From positions 310,001-374,000 of the forward strand of contig NZ_JAJSSH010000001.1 of assembly GCF_021403115.1 (NCBI RefSeq): a stretch of DNA of 64,000 bases. Direction: 5' to 3'. This DNA comes from Sphingobium sufflavum. GTDB taxonomy: Bacteria; Pseudomonadota; Alphaproteobacteria; Sphingomonadales; Sphingomonadaceae. The position numbers and the translations under genes were made by a program. This document shows, one piece after another, positions 11,853 to 19,992 of the stretch. The notes under the pieces were generated by a model. That model was given only the letters and a program-made list of their open reading frames with translations, did no database searches and had not been told where the DNA came from. How positions within the stretch are numbered: the stretch's first letter is position 1; every line of letters starts with the position of its first letter.

Positions 11853-11918
11853 TCCATCTGCCCGATCATTCGGGTGGCAAGAGAGGCGGCGGGGCTGGAT
11901 GGCTCCGCCGTTCTGCTG

Positions 11919-13442
11919 TCAGGTGATGGGCGGCACCGGCAGGGGTGGCGCATCCTTGTCATCCTCATGCACGTCGATGATGCCGCGCCCCACATGGCTG
12001 TGCCCGCGGCTGTAGAAGAAATAGACGAAGAAGCCGACGACCGCCCAGCCGAAGAACAGCGCCTTGGTATAAAGGGACAGGCTGTAGAAGAGATAGGCGC
12101 AGCCGATGGCGGCGATGGGCGCGATGATGTTGACCGCCGGGGTACGGAACGGGCGGTGGCGATCGGGGTCTGTCCGCCGCAGCACCATCACCGCGATCGC
12201 CACCATGGCGAAGGCGAAGAGGGTGCCGGAATTGGAGATGTCCGCGAGCACGCCCACCGGGAAGAAGGCAGAGAAGAGCGCCACGAAAATGCCCGTCAGC
12301 ACGGTGATGACATGGGGCGTGTGGAATTTCGGATGCACTTTCGACAGGACTGCGGGCAGCAGGCCGTCGCGGCTCATCACGAAGAAGATGCGGGTCTGGC
12401 CGAACATCATCATCAGGATGACGGAGGGCAGGGCGAGGCCTGCCGCGAGGCCGATCAGATTGCCGACCTGCGGCCAGCCGATCTCCCGCAGGGTCCAGGC
12501 CAACGCCTCCTTGGAGCAGACGACCGCCGCCTCGCCGATGGCGCTGCACTGGCTGGCCAGTTCTGCGCTGCCGGGCGCCAGCGCCTCGCCGGACGGGCCG
12601 GTGACCGGGGTTGCGCCCACGCTGCCGATCACGCCAGATGCGACGAGGAGGTAGAAGAGGGTGCAGATACCGAGCGAGCCGATCAGGCCGATGGGCATGT
12701 TGCGCTGCGGATTCTTGGTTTCCTCCGCCGCCGTCGATACGGCGTCGAACCCAACATAAGCAAAGAAGATGGAGGCCGCCGCCGCCGACACGCCGCCAAA
12801 GCCGAGCGGCATGAAGGGCGTGAAATGCTCCATGTTGATGACCGGCAGGGCCAGCACGCAGAAGAGGGTCAGGGCGGCGACCTTGATCGTGACCAGCACC
12901 GCGTTGACGGCGGCGCTTTCCTTGGTGCCGATCACCAGCAGCCATGTGACCAGCCCCGCAATGCCCATGGCGGGCAGGTTGACGATGCCGCCATCGGAGG
13001 GGCCACGCACCAGCGCATTGGGTATGTCGATGTGGAAGGCGTTCTCGATCAGCCCGACGACATAGCCGGACCAGCCGACCGACACCGCGCCCGCCGCAAT
13101 GGCATATTCGAGGATCAGCGCCCAGCCGACCATCCAGGCGACCAGTTCACCCATCACCGCATAGCTATAGGTATAGGCGGAGCCGGACACCGGCACCATC
13201 GACGACATTTCGGAATAGCAGAGGGCAGCGAGCGCGCAGACGACGCCCGCGATGATGAAACTGAGCAACATGCCCGGCCCGGCTTTCTGCGCGGCCTCCG
13301 CCGTCAGGACGAAGATGCCGGTACCGATCACCGCGCCGATGCCGAGCATCGTCAACTGGAAGGCGCCAAGCGAACGATGCAGCGATTTCTTCTCTGCCGT
13401 GGCGAGAATGGCGTCGAGCGGCTTGACCCGTCCAAATATCAT
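11919..13442 (-). CDS. APC-superfamily amino acid permease (cationic amino acid transporter type)
   Basis: An integral membrane transporter of 507 residues with about 12 hydrophobic segments. The N-terminal IGAVIGTGIFVLTAEAAQ is the helix-1 substrate motif of the APC family, and FFAYVGFDAVSTAAEETKNPQRNMP is the conserved helix-6/loop motif of YfnA and cationic amino acid transporters. Likely an amino acid importer of the inner membrane; specificity cannot be read. A Shine-Dalgarno (GGGAGGCAA) precedes the ATG. It stands alone, convergent with the PPOX-type gene. Confidence 0.92.
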   Translation of the reverse strand: MIFGRVKPLDAILATAEKKSLHRSLGAFQLTMLGIGAVIGTGIFVLTAEAAQKAGPGMLLSFIIAGVVCALAALCYSEMSSMVPVSGSAYTYSYAVMGELVAWMVGWALILEYAIAAGAVSVGWSGYVVGLIENAFHIDIPNALVRGPSDGGIVNLPAMGIAGLVTWLLVIGTKESAAVNAVLVTIKVAALTLFCVLALPVINMEHFTPFMPLGFGGVSAAAASIFFAYVGFDAVSTAAEETKNPQRNMPIGLIGSLGICTLFYLLVASGVIGSVGATPVTGPSGEALAPGSAELASQCSAIGEAAVVCSKEALAWTLREIGWPQVGNLIGLAAGLALPSVILMMMFGQTRIFFVMSRDGLLPAVLSKVHPKFHTPHVITVLTGIFVALFSAFFPVGVLADISNSGTLFAFAMVAIAVMVLRRTDPDRHRPFRTPAVNIIAPIAAIGCAYLFYSLSLYTKALFFGWAVVGFFVYFFYSRGHSHVGRGIIDVHEDDKDAPPLPVPPIT

Positions 13443-13566
13443 AAGAAATTGCCTCCCATGGACGACCCCCCGGTCGGCCTGCGGCGGAGACTAGACGCTA
13501 ATTTGTGCAGCGCAAGAGGCGAGCCGTCCTGTGCTTGTTCCTGCCTCTGCTTATGGCCGTTCCCGT

Positions 13567-13947
13567 TTATTCAGGGACGAGCATATGCCCCAGCTTGCGC
13601 CCGGCAAAGAGGTGGACATGGAGGTGTGGTACTTCCTGATGGCTGTCGAGGCCGCAGTTGGCGAGCAGGCGATAGCCAGGGGTGTCGACGCCGAGCTGGC
13701 GGGCGACGATGCCGATAGCGCGGACATAGCCTGCAATCTCCGCATCGCTGGCCTGCGCCGCGAAATCGTCCCAGCAGACATAGGCGCCTTTGGGGATCAC
13801 CAGAACATGGGTCGGCGCCTGCGGGGCGATGTCGTTGAAGGCCAGCGCCCAGTCATCCTCATAGACTTTGGCGGCGGGGATTTCGCCGCGCAGGATGCGG
13901 GCGAAGATATTGCTGTCGTCATAGGGCTGGCTGGTATCGACGGGCAT
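13567..13947 (-). CDS. HIT family nucleotide-binding protein (HinT-like)
   Basis: A 126-residue protein; HinT-type purine nucleoside phosphoramidase/hydrolase. The histidine triad HLHVHL sits at residues 108-113 with the catalytic histidine near the end of the triad. NIFARILRGEIPAAKVYEDD and HVLVIPK are also family hallmarks. It is the last gene of the minus-strand his cluster, 20 bases after hisE, a frequent arrangement in Alphaproteobacteria. The frame is open far upstream, but MPVDTSQ with a purine-rich GGGGAGAG before it is the sensible start. Confidence 0.93.
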   Translation of the reverse strand: MPVDTSQPYDDSNIFARILRGEIPAAKVYEDDWALAFNDIAPQAPTHVLVIPKGAYVCWDDFAAQASDAEIAGYVRAIGIVARQLGVDTPGYRLLANCGLDSHQEVPHLHVHLFAGRKLGHMLVPE

Positions 13948-13967
13948 CGCTCTCTCCCCTTCGTCAA

Positions 13968-14297
13968 TCAATCGGCTTTGCGCGCGGCTTTTTCCGCGAG
14001 GCCGGACACGCCCTCGCGCCGGTCCAGTTCCGCCCCCACATCGTCGAGGCCGAGGCCCATGTCGGCCAGCAGGACGGTGAGGTGGAAGATCAGGTCGGCG
14101 GCTTCCTTCACCACCTCGTCCCGGTCGTCGGAGATTGCGGCGATCACCGTCTCCACCGCTTCCTCGCCCAGCTTCTGCGCGATCTTGGCGCGGCCGCGGG
14201 CGGTCAGTTTCGCCACATAGCTGGTGGAGGGATCGGCGGTGCGCCGTTCGCGGATCACGGATTCGAGTCTGGCAAAGGGCGTGTCGGTCATGGCCAC
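13968..14297 (-). CDS. hisE: Phosphoribosyl-ATP pyrophosphatase
   Basis: Second step of histidine synthesis: hydrolyses phosphoribosyl-ATP to phosphoribosyl-AMP. The core KLGEEAVETVIAAISDDRDEVVKEAADLIFHLTVLLAD carries the EE...E...D metal-binding set of the MazG-like fold. It has 109 residues from the first ATG; a second ATG two codons later (14291) is equally plausible. It is separate from hisI, which is not in this window. Confidence 0.95.
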   Translation of the reverse strand: MAMTDTPFARLESVIRERRTADPSTSYVAKLTARGRAKIAQKLGEEAVETVIAAISDDRDEVVKEAADLIFHLTVLLADMGLGLDDVGAELDRREGVSGLAEKAARKAD

Positions 14298-14371
14298 AGC
14301 GTTTCGCCGCCAGGGAAGTTTGCGTCAACCGATAAGGCATGTTGCGGGGCGCAACATACCAACATGACCAT

Positions 14372-15148
14372 TTAAACGGGTGTAACGGGACGGCGGACCG
14401 CCAGCCCCGCAGCGGCGAGGGCGGCGTGGGCTTCGGCGATGCTGTGCTGGCCGAAATGGAAGATGGAGGCGGCCAGGACCGCGCTGGCATGGCCCTCCAG
14501 CACGCCGTCGACCAGATGTTGGAGATTTCCAACACCGCCCGACGCGATCACCGGCACGCTGACCCGGTCGGCGATGGTGCGGGTGAGGGCGAGGTCATAG
14601 CCCGCCTTCGTCCCGTCGCCGTCCATGGAGGTGACGAGCAGTTCCCCCGCGCCCAGTTCTGCGAGGCGCACGGCATGGGCCACCGCGTCGATGCCGGTCG
14701 GACGGCGACCGCCATGGGTGAAGATCTCCCACTTGCCTTCCGCCACGCGGCGCGCATCGACGGAGGCCACGACGCACTGGCTGCCGAAGCGTTCGGCAAT
14801 GTCGCCGACCAGTTCGGGCCGGGCGACCGCCGCGCTGTTCACCGCCACCTTGTCCGCGCCCGCCAGCAGGAGCGCGCGCGCATCCTCCGGGCTGCGCACG
14901 CCGCCGCCGACGGTGACGGGCATGAAGCAGACTTCGGCGGTGCGCGCCACGATGTCGAGGATGGTGCCGCGATCCTCATGCGTCGCGGTGATGTCGAGGA
15001 AGCAGAGTTCGTCCGCCCCGGCGGCGTCATAGAGGCGCGCCTGCTCGACCGGGTCGCCCGCGTCCTTCAGCTCCACGAAGTTCACGCCCTTGACCACGCG
15101 GCCATTGGCGACGTCGAGACAGGGGATGACGCGGGTGCGGACTGTCAT
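14372..15148 (-). CDS. hisF: Imidazole glycerol phosphate synthase, cyclase subunit HisF
   Basis: A (beta-alpha)8 barrel of 258 residues that condenses PRFAR with ammonia supplied by HisH, giving IGP and AICAR. The catalytic Asp12 lies in [17 protein letters not shown], and the second half-barrel motif [14 protein letters not shown] contains the second catalytic Asp. [11 protein letters not shown] and VIASGGVGN are phosphate-binding loops. Start set by [12 protein letters not shown]. It is separated from hisA by 189 bases full of palindromes. Confidence 0.98.
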   Translation of the reverse strand: MTVRTRVIPCLDVANGRVVKGVNFVELKDAGDPVEQARLYDAAGADELCFLDITATHEDRGTILDIVARTAEVCFMPVTVGGGVRSPEDARALLLAGADKVAVNSAAVARPELVGDIAERFGSQCVVASVDARRVAEGKWEIFTHGGRRPTGIDAVAHAVRLAELGAGELLVTSMDGDGTKAGYDLALTRTIADRVSVPVIASGGVGNLQHLVDGVLEGHASAVLAASIFHFGQHSIAEAHAALAAAGLAVRRPVTPV

Positions 15149-15166
15149 GGGATTATTTCCTTGTCT

Positions 15167-15188
15167 CCCCTCCCGCTGGCGGGGTGGG
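15167..15188. repeat. Palindromic repeat, diverged copy
   Basis: CCCCTCCCGCTGGCGGGGTG and onwards: an imperfect version of the palindrome at 15243-15264. The flanking GGGTGGGC here and GCCCACCC at about 15230-15237 also pair, so the whole 15167-15300 region can fold as nested hairpins. Confidence 0.6.
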
Positions 15189-15242
15189 CCTGCGCTATGT
15201 GTTGGGTCAACAGCGACCTGTTGGTCGCTTGCCCACCCCCAG

Positions 15243-15264
15243 CCCCTCCCGCCTGCGGGAGGGG
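15243..15264. repeat. Palindromic repeat, copy 1
   Basis: A 22-base palindrome with 10-bp arms (CCCCTCCCGC / GCGGGAGGGG) and a two-base centre. An identical copy follows 33 bases on. This type of element is common between genes in sphingomonads (from memory). Located in the hisA-hisF gap, it may act as a transcript-stabilising or attenuating hairpin. Confidence 0.75.
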
Positions 15265-15275
15265 AAGATTGGTTG

Positions 15276-15297
15276 CCCCTCCCGCCTGCGGGAGGGG
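15276..15297. repeat. Palindromic repeat, copy 2
   Basis: Identical to the 22-base palindrome at 15243-15264, at a period of 33 bases. The hisA stop is about 40 bases to the right. Confidence 0.75.
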
Positions 15298-15337
15298 AGG
15301 ATTTGTTAGCCCCTTCCACAAGGGAAGAGGGATTGTG

Positions 15338-16090
15338 TTACACCAACGCCGCCACGGCCAGCGCGTCCTTGAGGTCCAGCCGACCGTCGTACAGCGCGCG
15401 GCCGGTGATGACGCCTTCCAGACCGTCGCCGGCGTGCAGGCTGAGTATGCGAATGTCGGAAATGCCGGCCACGCCGCCCGATGCGATCACCGGAATGTCG
15501 GTGGCGCGGGCAAGGTTGACGGTGGCGTCGACGTTGCAGCCCTTGAGCAGGCCGTCACGGCCCACATCGGTGAAGAGCAGGCTGGTGACGCCCGCATCCT
15601 CGAACCGGCGGGCGAGGTCGATGACTTCCATGTCGCTCTTTTCCGCCCAGCCGTCGGTTGCGACGAAACCGTCACGGGCGTCCACGGCGACGACGATGCC
15701 GCCGGGAAAGTCCCGCGCCACGGCCTTGACGAATTCGGGGTCTTTCAAGGCGGCCGTACCGATGACGATGCGCGCGACGCCCAGGTCGAACCAGCGTTCC
15801 ACCGATTCGCGGTTGCGGATGCCGCCGCCCAGCTGGACATGGCCGGGGAAGGCGCGGACGATGGCCTCCACCGCGTCGGCGTTCACCGCCTTGCCCGCGA
15901 AGCTGCCGTCGAGATCGACGACATGCAGGAAGCGGGCGCCCTGATCCGCGAACAGCACAGCCTGCGCCGCCGGGTCGTCGCCATAGACGGTGGCGCGGTC
16001 CATATCGCCCTCCGCCAGACGGACGACCTGCCCGCCCTTCAGGTCGATAGCCGGGAAAACGATGAAATTGGGTACGTCAGTCGCTGCCAT
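15338..16090 (-). CDS. hisA: Phosphoribosylformimino-5-aminoimidazole carboxamide ribotide isomerase HisA
   Basis: Isomerises ProFAR to PRFAR, just before HisFH. A 250-residue barrel with the catalytic Asp16 in VFPAIDLKGGQVVRL, the FLHVVDLDGSF segment, LGGGIRN and VIASGGVAGISDI phosphate loops, and FTDVGRDG with the second catalytic Asp. The chosen ATG is 3 bases after the hisH stop; an alternative ATG at 16105 would overlap hisH by 13 bases. Confidence 0.97.
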   Translation of the reverse strand: MAATDVPNFIVFPAIDLKGGQVVRLAEGDMDRATVYGDDPAAQAVLFADQGARFLHVVDLDGSFAGKAVNADAVEAIVRAFPGHVQLGGGIRNRESVERWFDLGVARIVIGTAALKDPEFVKAVARDFPGGIVVAVDARDGFVATDGWAEKSDMEVIDLARRFEDAGVTSLLFTDVGRDGLLKGCNVDATVNLARATDIPVIASGGVAGISDIRILSLHAGDGLEGVITGRALYDGRLDLKDALAVAALV

Positions 16091-16092
16091 AT

Positions 16093-16707
16093 TCAGGGGC
16101 GCCAATCCAAAAAGCGTTTGAGGAAGGCAAGGCCATAGGCCTGGCTCTTTTCCGGATGAAATTGCACGCCGACGATCGTGTCGCGCGCGACGGCGGCGAC
16201 GATCGGCCCGGCATGGTCGCTGGTCGCGATGACATGGCCGGGATCGGTAACGGCGAAATGATAGCTGTGCAGGAAATAGGCCTCGCCGGGGATCAGCAGG
16301 TCGTGCGGGGTCGCGGCGACCACGTCGTTCCAGCCCATGTGCGGCACCTTGGCCGCGGGATCGGCGGGTTCCAGCCGTTTGACGGTGCCGTCGATCCAGC
16401 CGAGTCCGGTGTGGACGCCATGCTCCTCACCCGTCGTCGCCAGAAGCTGCATGCCGACGCAGATGCCGAGGAAGGGCAGGGCTTTTGCCTCGACCGCCTC
16501 CGTCAGGGCATCGACCATGCCGTCGATACCGAACAGCGCGTCGCGGCAATGGGCGAAGGCGCCGACGCCGGGCAGCACGATCCGGTCGGCGGCCAGCACC
16601 ACGGCGGGATCGGCGGTGACACGCACATCCTGAGCGCCCGCCGCCAGCAGGGCGTTATGCACCGACTGGAGGTTGCCCGCGCCATAGTCGATCAGGGCAA
16701 TGGTCAT
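16093..16707 (-). CDS. hisH: Imidazole glycerol phosphate synthase, glutaminase subunit HisH
   Basis: Class I glutamine amidotransferase (204 residues) that feeds ammonia to HisF. The nucleophile Cys83 is in LGICVGMQLL, the oxyanion-strand PGVGAF is near residue 46, and the His-Glu pair is in GVQFHPEKSQ close to the C-terminus. It lies 7 bases after the YciI-like gene and 2 bases before hisA, so it is clearly in the same operon. Confidence 0.97.
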   Translation of the reverse strand: MTIALIDYGAGNLQSVHNALLAAGAQDVRVTADPAVVLAADRIVLPGVGAFAHCRDALFGIDGMVDALTEAVEAKALPFLGICVGMQLLATTGEEHGVHTGLGWIDGTVKRLEPADPAAKVPHMGWNDVVAATPHDLLIPGEAYFLHSYHFAVTDPGHVIATSDHAGPIVAAVARDTIVGVQFHPEKSQAYGLAFLKRFLDWRP

Positions 16708-16714
16708 GCGGCGG

Positions 16715-16999
16715 TCATCCGGCCAGCGCCTCCAAACCCGGTGCGAGGAAGGCGGGCGGGAACTCGATCACCTCCACCGTGGCGACGCCGCCGACGATAT
16801 AGGGATCGTTCTGCGCGAATGCCTCCACATCGGCGCGGGTGCCGGTGGCGAGGATGACGCCGCCCGTCGGCGGGGTCTTGCGGCCCCAGCCGTGGAAAAT
16901 ACCCGCCGCCTGCCCGGTCTTCAGCCATGCGATATGCGCCGGGCGCAGCGCGTCCACCTGCTCGATGGGCGCGGTGTAGGTCGAGGAGAGAATGATCAT
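16715..16999 (-). CDS. YciI-like protein
   Basis: A 94-residue protein of the YCII/EthD-like dimeric alpha+beta barrel group. It shows HIAWLKTGQAAG, a GGVILATG strand and NDPYIVGGVATVEVIEF, matching the YciI pattern with its His-Asp pair (His22 region and the Asp in NDPY). Biochemical role unknown. It sits between hisB and hisH, in an order often seen in sphingomonads, so co-expression with histidine synthesis is likely but a function in it is not shown. Confidence 0.85.
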   Translation of the reverse strand: MIILSSTYTAPIEQVDALRPAHIAWLKTGQAAGIFHGWGRKTPPTGGVILATGTRADVEAFAQNDPYIVGGVATVEVIEFPPAFLAPGLEALAG

Positions 17000-17023
17000 A
17001 CCGATATATCCTTCACGCCGCGA

Positions 17024-17617
17024 TCAGCCGCCCAGCGTACCCTTGGTGGACGGAATGGCGTCGCCCTTGCGCGGGTCGATCTCCACCGCTGTGCGCAGCG
17101 CGCGGGCCAGCGCCTTGTAGCAGCTTTCCACGATATGATGGTTGTTGGAGCCATAGAGAAGCTCGATATGGAGCGTCAGCCCGGCGGCGCCCGCAAAGCT
17201 GTGGAACCAGTGTTCGATCATCTCCACGTCCCACTCGCCCAGTTTGGCGGTGGTCAGCGGCACCTTGTACACCAGGAAGGGGCGGCCCGAAATGTCGAGC
17301 GCGCAGCGGGTCAGCGTCTCGTCCATCGGCGAGTGCGCCTCGCCATAGCGGGCGATGCCGCGTTTATCGCCCAGCGCCTTCGCCACGGCCTCGCCGATGG
17401 CGATGCCGGTGTCCTCGGTCGTGTGATGCTGGTCGATATGCAGGTCGCCCTTGCAGTCGATATCCATGTCGATCAGCGAATGGCGCGACAATTGTTCGAG
17501 CATATGGTCGAAGAAACCGATGCCCGTGGAAATATTATAGGAGCCGGTGCCGTCGAGGTTGACCCTCACCCGGATGCTGGTTTCCTTGGTTTCCCGATGG
17601 ATTTCGCCAATTCTCAT
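17024..17617 (-). CDS. hisB: Imidazoleglycerol-phosphate dehydratase
   Basis: Dehydrates IGP to imidazole acetol phosphate; a manganese enzyme forming 24-mers. Family motifs: [18 protein letters not shown], the metal-binding [10 protein letters not shown], and the second copy [19 protein letters not shown]. It has 197 residues, the size of the monofunctional enzyme (no phosphatase domain). First gene of the minus-strand cluster; sspB is divergent 126 bases away, so the promoters lie in 17618-17743. Confidence 0.97.
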   Translation of the reverse strand: MRIGEIHRETKETSIRVRVNLDGTGSYNISTGIGFFDHMLEQLSRHSLIDMDIDCKGDLHIDQHHTTEDTGIAIGEAVAKALGDKRGIARYGEAHSPMDETLTRCALDISGRPFLVYKVPLTTAKLGEWDVEMIEHWFHSFAGAAGLTLHIELLYGSNNHHIVESCYKALARALRTAVEIDPRKGDAIPSTKGTLGG

Positions 17618-17743
17618 GGGGCCGCATTAAGGGCGGAGGGCGCGGCATGCAACCGTGTCCGGTCGGGGCGGGGGCGGCTCTTCCTTTTTTTGCGACCATC
17701 TCGCCCTTGACCCGAAACGGGGCATCGCCCACAGAATAGCGCC

Positions 17744-18241
17744 ATGAGCGACGATGCGCCTGACAGCCTGATTCCCTATGACGAGATCGTGCAGGAAGCC
17801 CTGCGCGCGGTCGTCGGCCGTGTGCTGAGCGAGGTGGCGCAGGTCGGCGTGCTGCCCGGCGGCCATCATTTCTACATCACTTTCAAGACGCAGGCGCCCG
17901 GCGTCAGCATCCCGCGCCATCTGGTCGAGCGTTTCCCGGACGAGATGACGGTGGTCCTCCAGCATAAATTCTGGGATCTGAAGGTGGAGAGCGATCATTT
18001 CGAGGTCGGCCTGACCTTTAACCAGGTGCCCGCGCATCTGGTGATCCCCTATTCCGCGATCAGCGCCTTCGTCGATCCGGCGGTAAATTTTGCGCTCCAG
18101 TTCCAGGTCGCTAATGGCGACGAGCCGGAACCGCACGACGATGCGGAGAATGACGCACCCGCCAGTGCGGCGCAGGGCGAATCGGGCGCGGGGGCGCCGG
18201 TGTCGAACGTCGTCACCGTGGATTTCGGCAAGAAGAAATAA
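17744..18241 (+). CDS. sspB: SspB-type ClpXP adaptor protein
   Basis: A 165-residue alphaproteobacterial SspB. These adaptors deliver ssrA-tagged proteins to ClpXP. IPYDEIVQEALRAVVGRVL and HHFYITFKTQAPGVSIPRHLVERFPDEMTVVLQHKFWDL are the conserved substrate-binding domain; a variable acidic/Ala tail follows (residues 125-155) and the C-terminus VVTVDFGKKK is the ClpX-binding-like tail. Divergent from hisB. Confidence 0.93.
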   Translation: MSDDAPDSLIPYDEIVQEALRAVVGRVLSEVAQVGVLPGGHHFYITFKTQAPGVSIPRHLVERFPDEMTVVLQHKFWDLKVESDHFEVGLTFNQVPAHLVIPYSAISAFVDPAVNFALQFQVANGDEPEPHDDAENDAPASAAQGESGAGAPVSNVVTVDFGKKK

Positions 18242-18365
18242 GCCGGTCCGCCCCGGATCGGGCGGTCTCTCCATTCATCGCACCTGTTGGACGCGTCGCG
18301 GATAAAGCGGGGCGTTCGCGCGTTGTCCCCACCAGAGATAATCAGGCCGGGGAAAGGATAGGCGC

Positions 18366-18833
18366 ATGGGATTGTTCAGCGGCAAACGGGCGAGCAAGGC
18401 AAAGGCCGCGCTGCGATCCGCAACCATGGACGGGGCGGAGGCCAAGGGCCGGGCCACCGGACGCCGTCAGGAAAAGCGCCGCGCGGCCAGGGCGGGCGAG
18501 ACGGCCACCGCCGCCAAGGTCAGCGGCCTTCGCGGTGTCGGGGTCGGCATCGTCGGCACGCTGATGGCGAACCAGTTGCGCGCGAGCAGCGGCAAGGCCG
18601 GGCTGGCGGGCGTGGCGGCGGGTCTGGCCTTCAACATGTTGCTGAAACGCAATCCGGTGGGTGCGGTGTTGCTGGGCGGGGCCGTGCTGGCGCACAAGGC
18701 CTATCGGTCCAGCCAGGCCGCGCAGGCGAAGAAGGCGGGGACAGCACCGCTGGCGCTGCCCGCCCCGGCGAGGGGACGTAAGCCGGTCCCCATGGGCACG
18801 GAACTGTCGCCGCTCCACCCCGCTGCGGCCTGA
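18366..18833 (+). CDS. Hypothetical basic Ala-rich protein
   Basis: A 155-residue protein I do not recognise. The first 45 residues are strongly basic and Ala-rich (KRASKAKAALRSAT, RRQEKRRAARAGE). Residues 55-110 contain two Gly/Ala/Leu hydrophobic segments (GVGVGIVGTLMANQL and GAVLLGGAVLAHKAY) that could enter a membrane. The C-terminus is Pro/Ala-rich. A good Shine-Dalgarno (GGGGAAAGG) lies upstream. Codon use looks like its neighbours. Confidence 0.65.
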   Translation: MGLFSGKRASKAKAALRSATMDGAEAKGRATGRRQEKRRAARAGETATAAKVSGLRGVGVGIVGTLMANQLRASSGKAGLAGVAAGLAFNMLLKRNPVGAVLLGGAVLAHKAYRSSQAAQAKKAGTAPLALPAPARGRKPVPMGTELSPLHPAAA

Positions 18834-18939
18834 GCCGCCCCGTTCGACCTGCTTTCGACCTGCGAGGCGCACGCTGATTTGGGTGCGGTCCCGTGCATGA
18901 ACCATTGACGCGGCGCGCGCCCGGCGTAAGGGGGAGCGC

Positions 18940-19602
18940 ATGCCGCACAGCATCTCTTCCGACCCGCATGGCTTTCGGCGGCGCGGTGTCCTTTTCGTCC
19001 TGTCCTCCCCTTCGGGCGCGGGCAAGTCCACCATCGCGCGCAAGCTGCTGGACGCCGATCCGACGTTGCAGATGTCCGTCTCCGCGACGACCCGGCCGAT
19101 GCGGTCCGGCGAGGTCGAGGGGAAGGATTATCATTTCGTCGACCTGACCGAATTCCGGCGGATGACGGCGGACCATGAGTTCCTGGAATGGGCGCATGTG
19201 TTCGGCAACCGCTATGGCACGCCCCGCGCGCCGGTGGACGCGATGCTGGCCGATGGGCGCGACGTCCTGTTCGACATCGACTGGCAGGGCGCGCAGCAGC
19301 TTCACCAGATTGCAGGCGGGGACGTGGTCCGCGTGTTCATCCTGCCGCCGTCGATCGAGGAACTGGAGCGGCGACTGCGTGGGCGCGGCACCGACAGCGA
19401 AGAGGTGATCCAGGGCCGCATGGACCGCGCCCATGGCGAAATCGCGCATTGGGACGGCTATGACTATGTGCTGGTCAATGACGATGCCGACGACTGTTTC
19501 GCCAAGGTGCAGACGATCCTGAAGGCCGAACGGATGAAGCGCAGCCGCCAGACCGGGCTGATCGGCTTTATCCGCAAGATGAACCCGGCGGGACCGGTCT
19601 AG
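18940..19602 (+). CDS. gmk: Guanylate kinase
   Basis: Phosphorylates GMP to GDP with ATP. P-loop SSPSGAGKST at residues 22-31, then SVSATTRPMRSGEVEGKDYHFV (GMP-binding) and DIDWQGAQQL. 220 residues, family-typical with a slightly long N-terminus before the first strand. A Shine-Dalgarno (AAGGGGGAG) is just upstream of the ATG. It reads in the same direction as the hypothetical gene before it (106-base gap). Confidence 0.97.
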   Translation: MPHSISSDPHGFRRRGVLFVLSSPSGAGKSTIARKLLDADPTLQMSVSATTRPMRSGEVEGKDYHFVDLTEFRRMTADHEFLEWAHVFGNRYGTPRAPVDAMLADGRDVLFDIDWQGAQQLHQIAGGDVVRVFILPPSIEELERRLRGRGTDSEEVIQGRMDRAHGEIAHWDGYDYVLVNDDADDCFAKVQTILKAERMKRSRQTGLIGFIRKMNPAGPV

Positions 19603-19771
19603 GGCCAATCGTCCGCTGGTGCCGGAAGGTATGACGTCACCCCGGACATGATGGGCAATTATTCCGCTTGGGCATGTAACCCCTTCCCGTTCGCCCGGTT
19701 CAAGAGAGGCGCGTGAATCGCTTGAATGTCGAAGGGCGGTCCTTCACTCTTGCAGCCACATCGAAGGGACA

Positions 19772-19798
19772 GTCCTTCGACAGGCTCAGGGCGAACGG
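19772..19798 (+). repeat. Sphingomonad-type short dispersed repeat
   Basis: Contains CTTCGACAGGCTCAGGGCGA, an element I associate with intergenic positions across sphingomonad genomes. A degraded copy in the opposite orientation lies at 3816-3840. Confidence 0.65.
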
Positions 19799-19835
19799 TG
19801 TCTTCTATCCGAGATGCTCAAGCGGGATTTGATCC

Positions 19836-19895
19836 GCAGTCCCGCTTCCGGCGGCATCACAGGACAGCGTCATCCCGGAACAGGTCCGGGATGAC
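19836..19895 (+). repeat. 60-base tandem repeat, unit 1
   Basis: Begins GCAGTCCCGCTTCCGGCGGC and ends with the palindrome at 19869-19895 (arms GTCATCCCGGA / TCCGGGATGAC, loop ACAGG). Unit 2 follows directly and is identical base for base. Confidence 0.9.
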
Positions 19896-19955
19896 GCAGT
19901 CCCGCTTCCGGCGGCATCACAGGACAGCGTCATCCCGGAACAGGTCCGGGATGAC
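19896..19955 (+). repeat. 60-base tandem repeat, unit 2
   Basis: Exact duplicate of unit 1; its palindrome is at 19929-19955. A related palindrome (arms GTCACCCCGGA / TCGGGGGTGAC) lies at 48438-48464. The element belongs to the 'CGTCATCCCGGA' class of REP-like hairpins frequent in Alphaproteobacteria. Confidence 0.9.
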
Positions 19956-19992
19956 GAAAGGAAAAGCCTGCGATTGCGCTTTGCTTATCCAA

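Larger units (their letters stand above)
19603..19992. other. Repeat-rich intergenic region after gmk
   Basis: 390 bases without a gene, lying between the convergent gmk and SRPBCC genes. It contains a short dispersed repeat (19772-19798) and an exact 60-base tandem duplication (19836-19955), each unit with an 11-bp-arm palindrome. TCGAAGG and CCTTCGA at 19761-19780 also form a small hairpin. No clear terminator with a T-run was found. Confidence 0.7.

Noticed and set aside
11874..13718. A 614-codon open frame on the strand opposite the amino acid permease
   Set aside because: It is antisense to a clear permease; its translation is Asp/His/Arg-rich with no domain, as expected from GC-rich third positions on the other strand.
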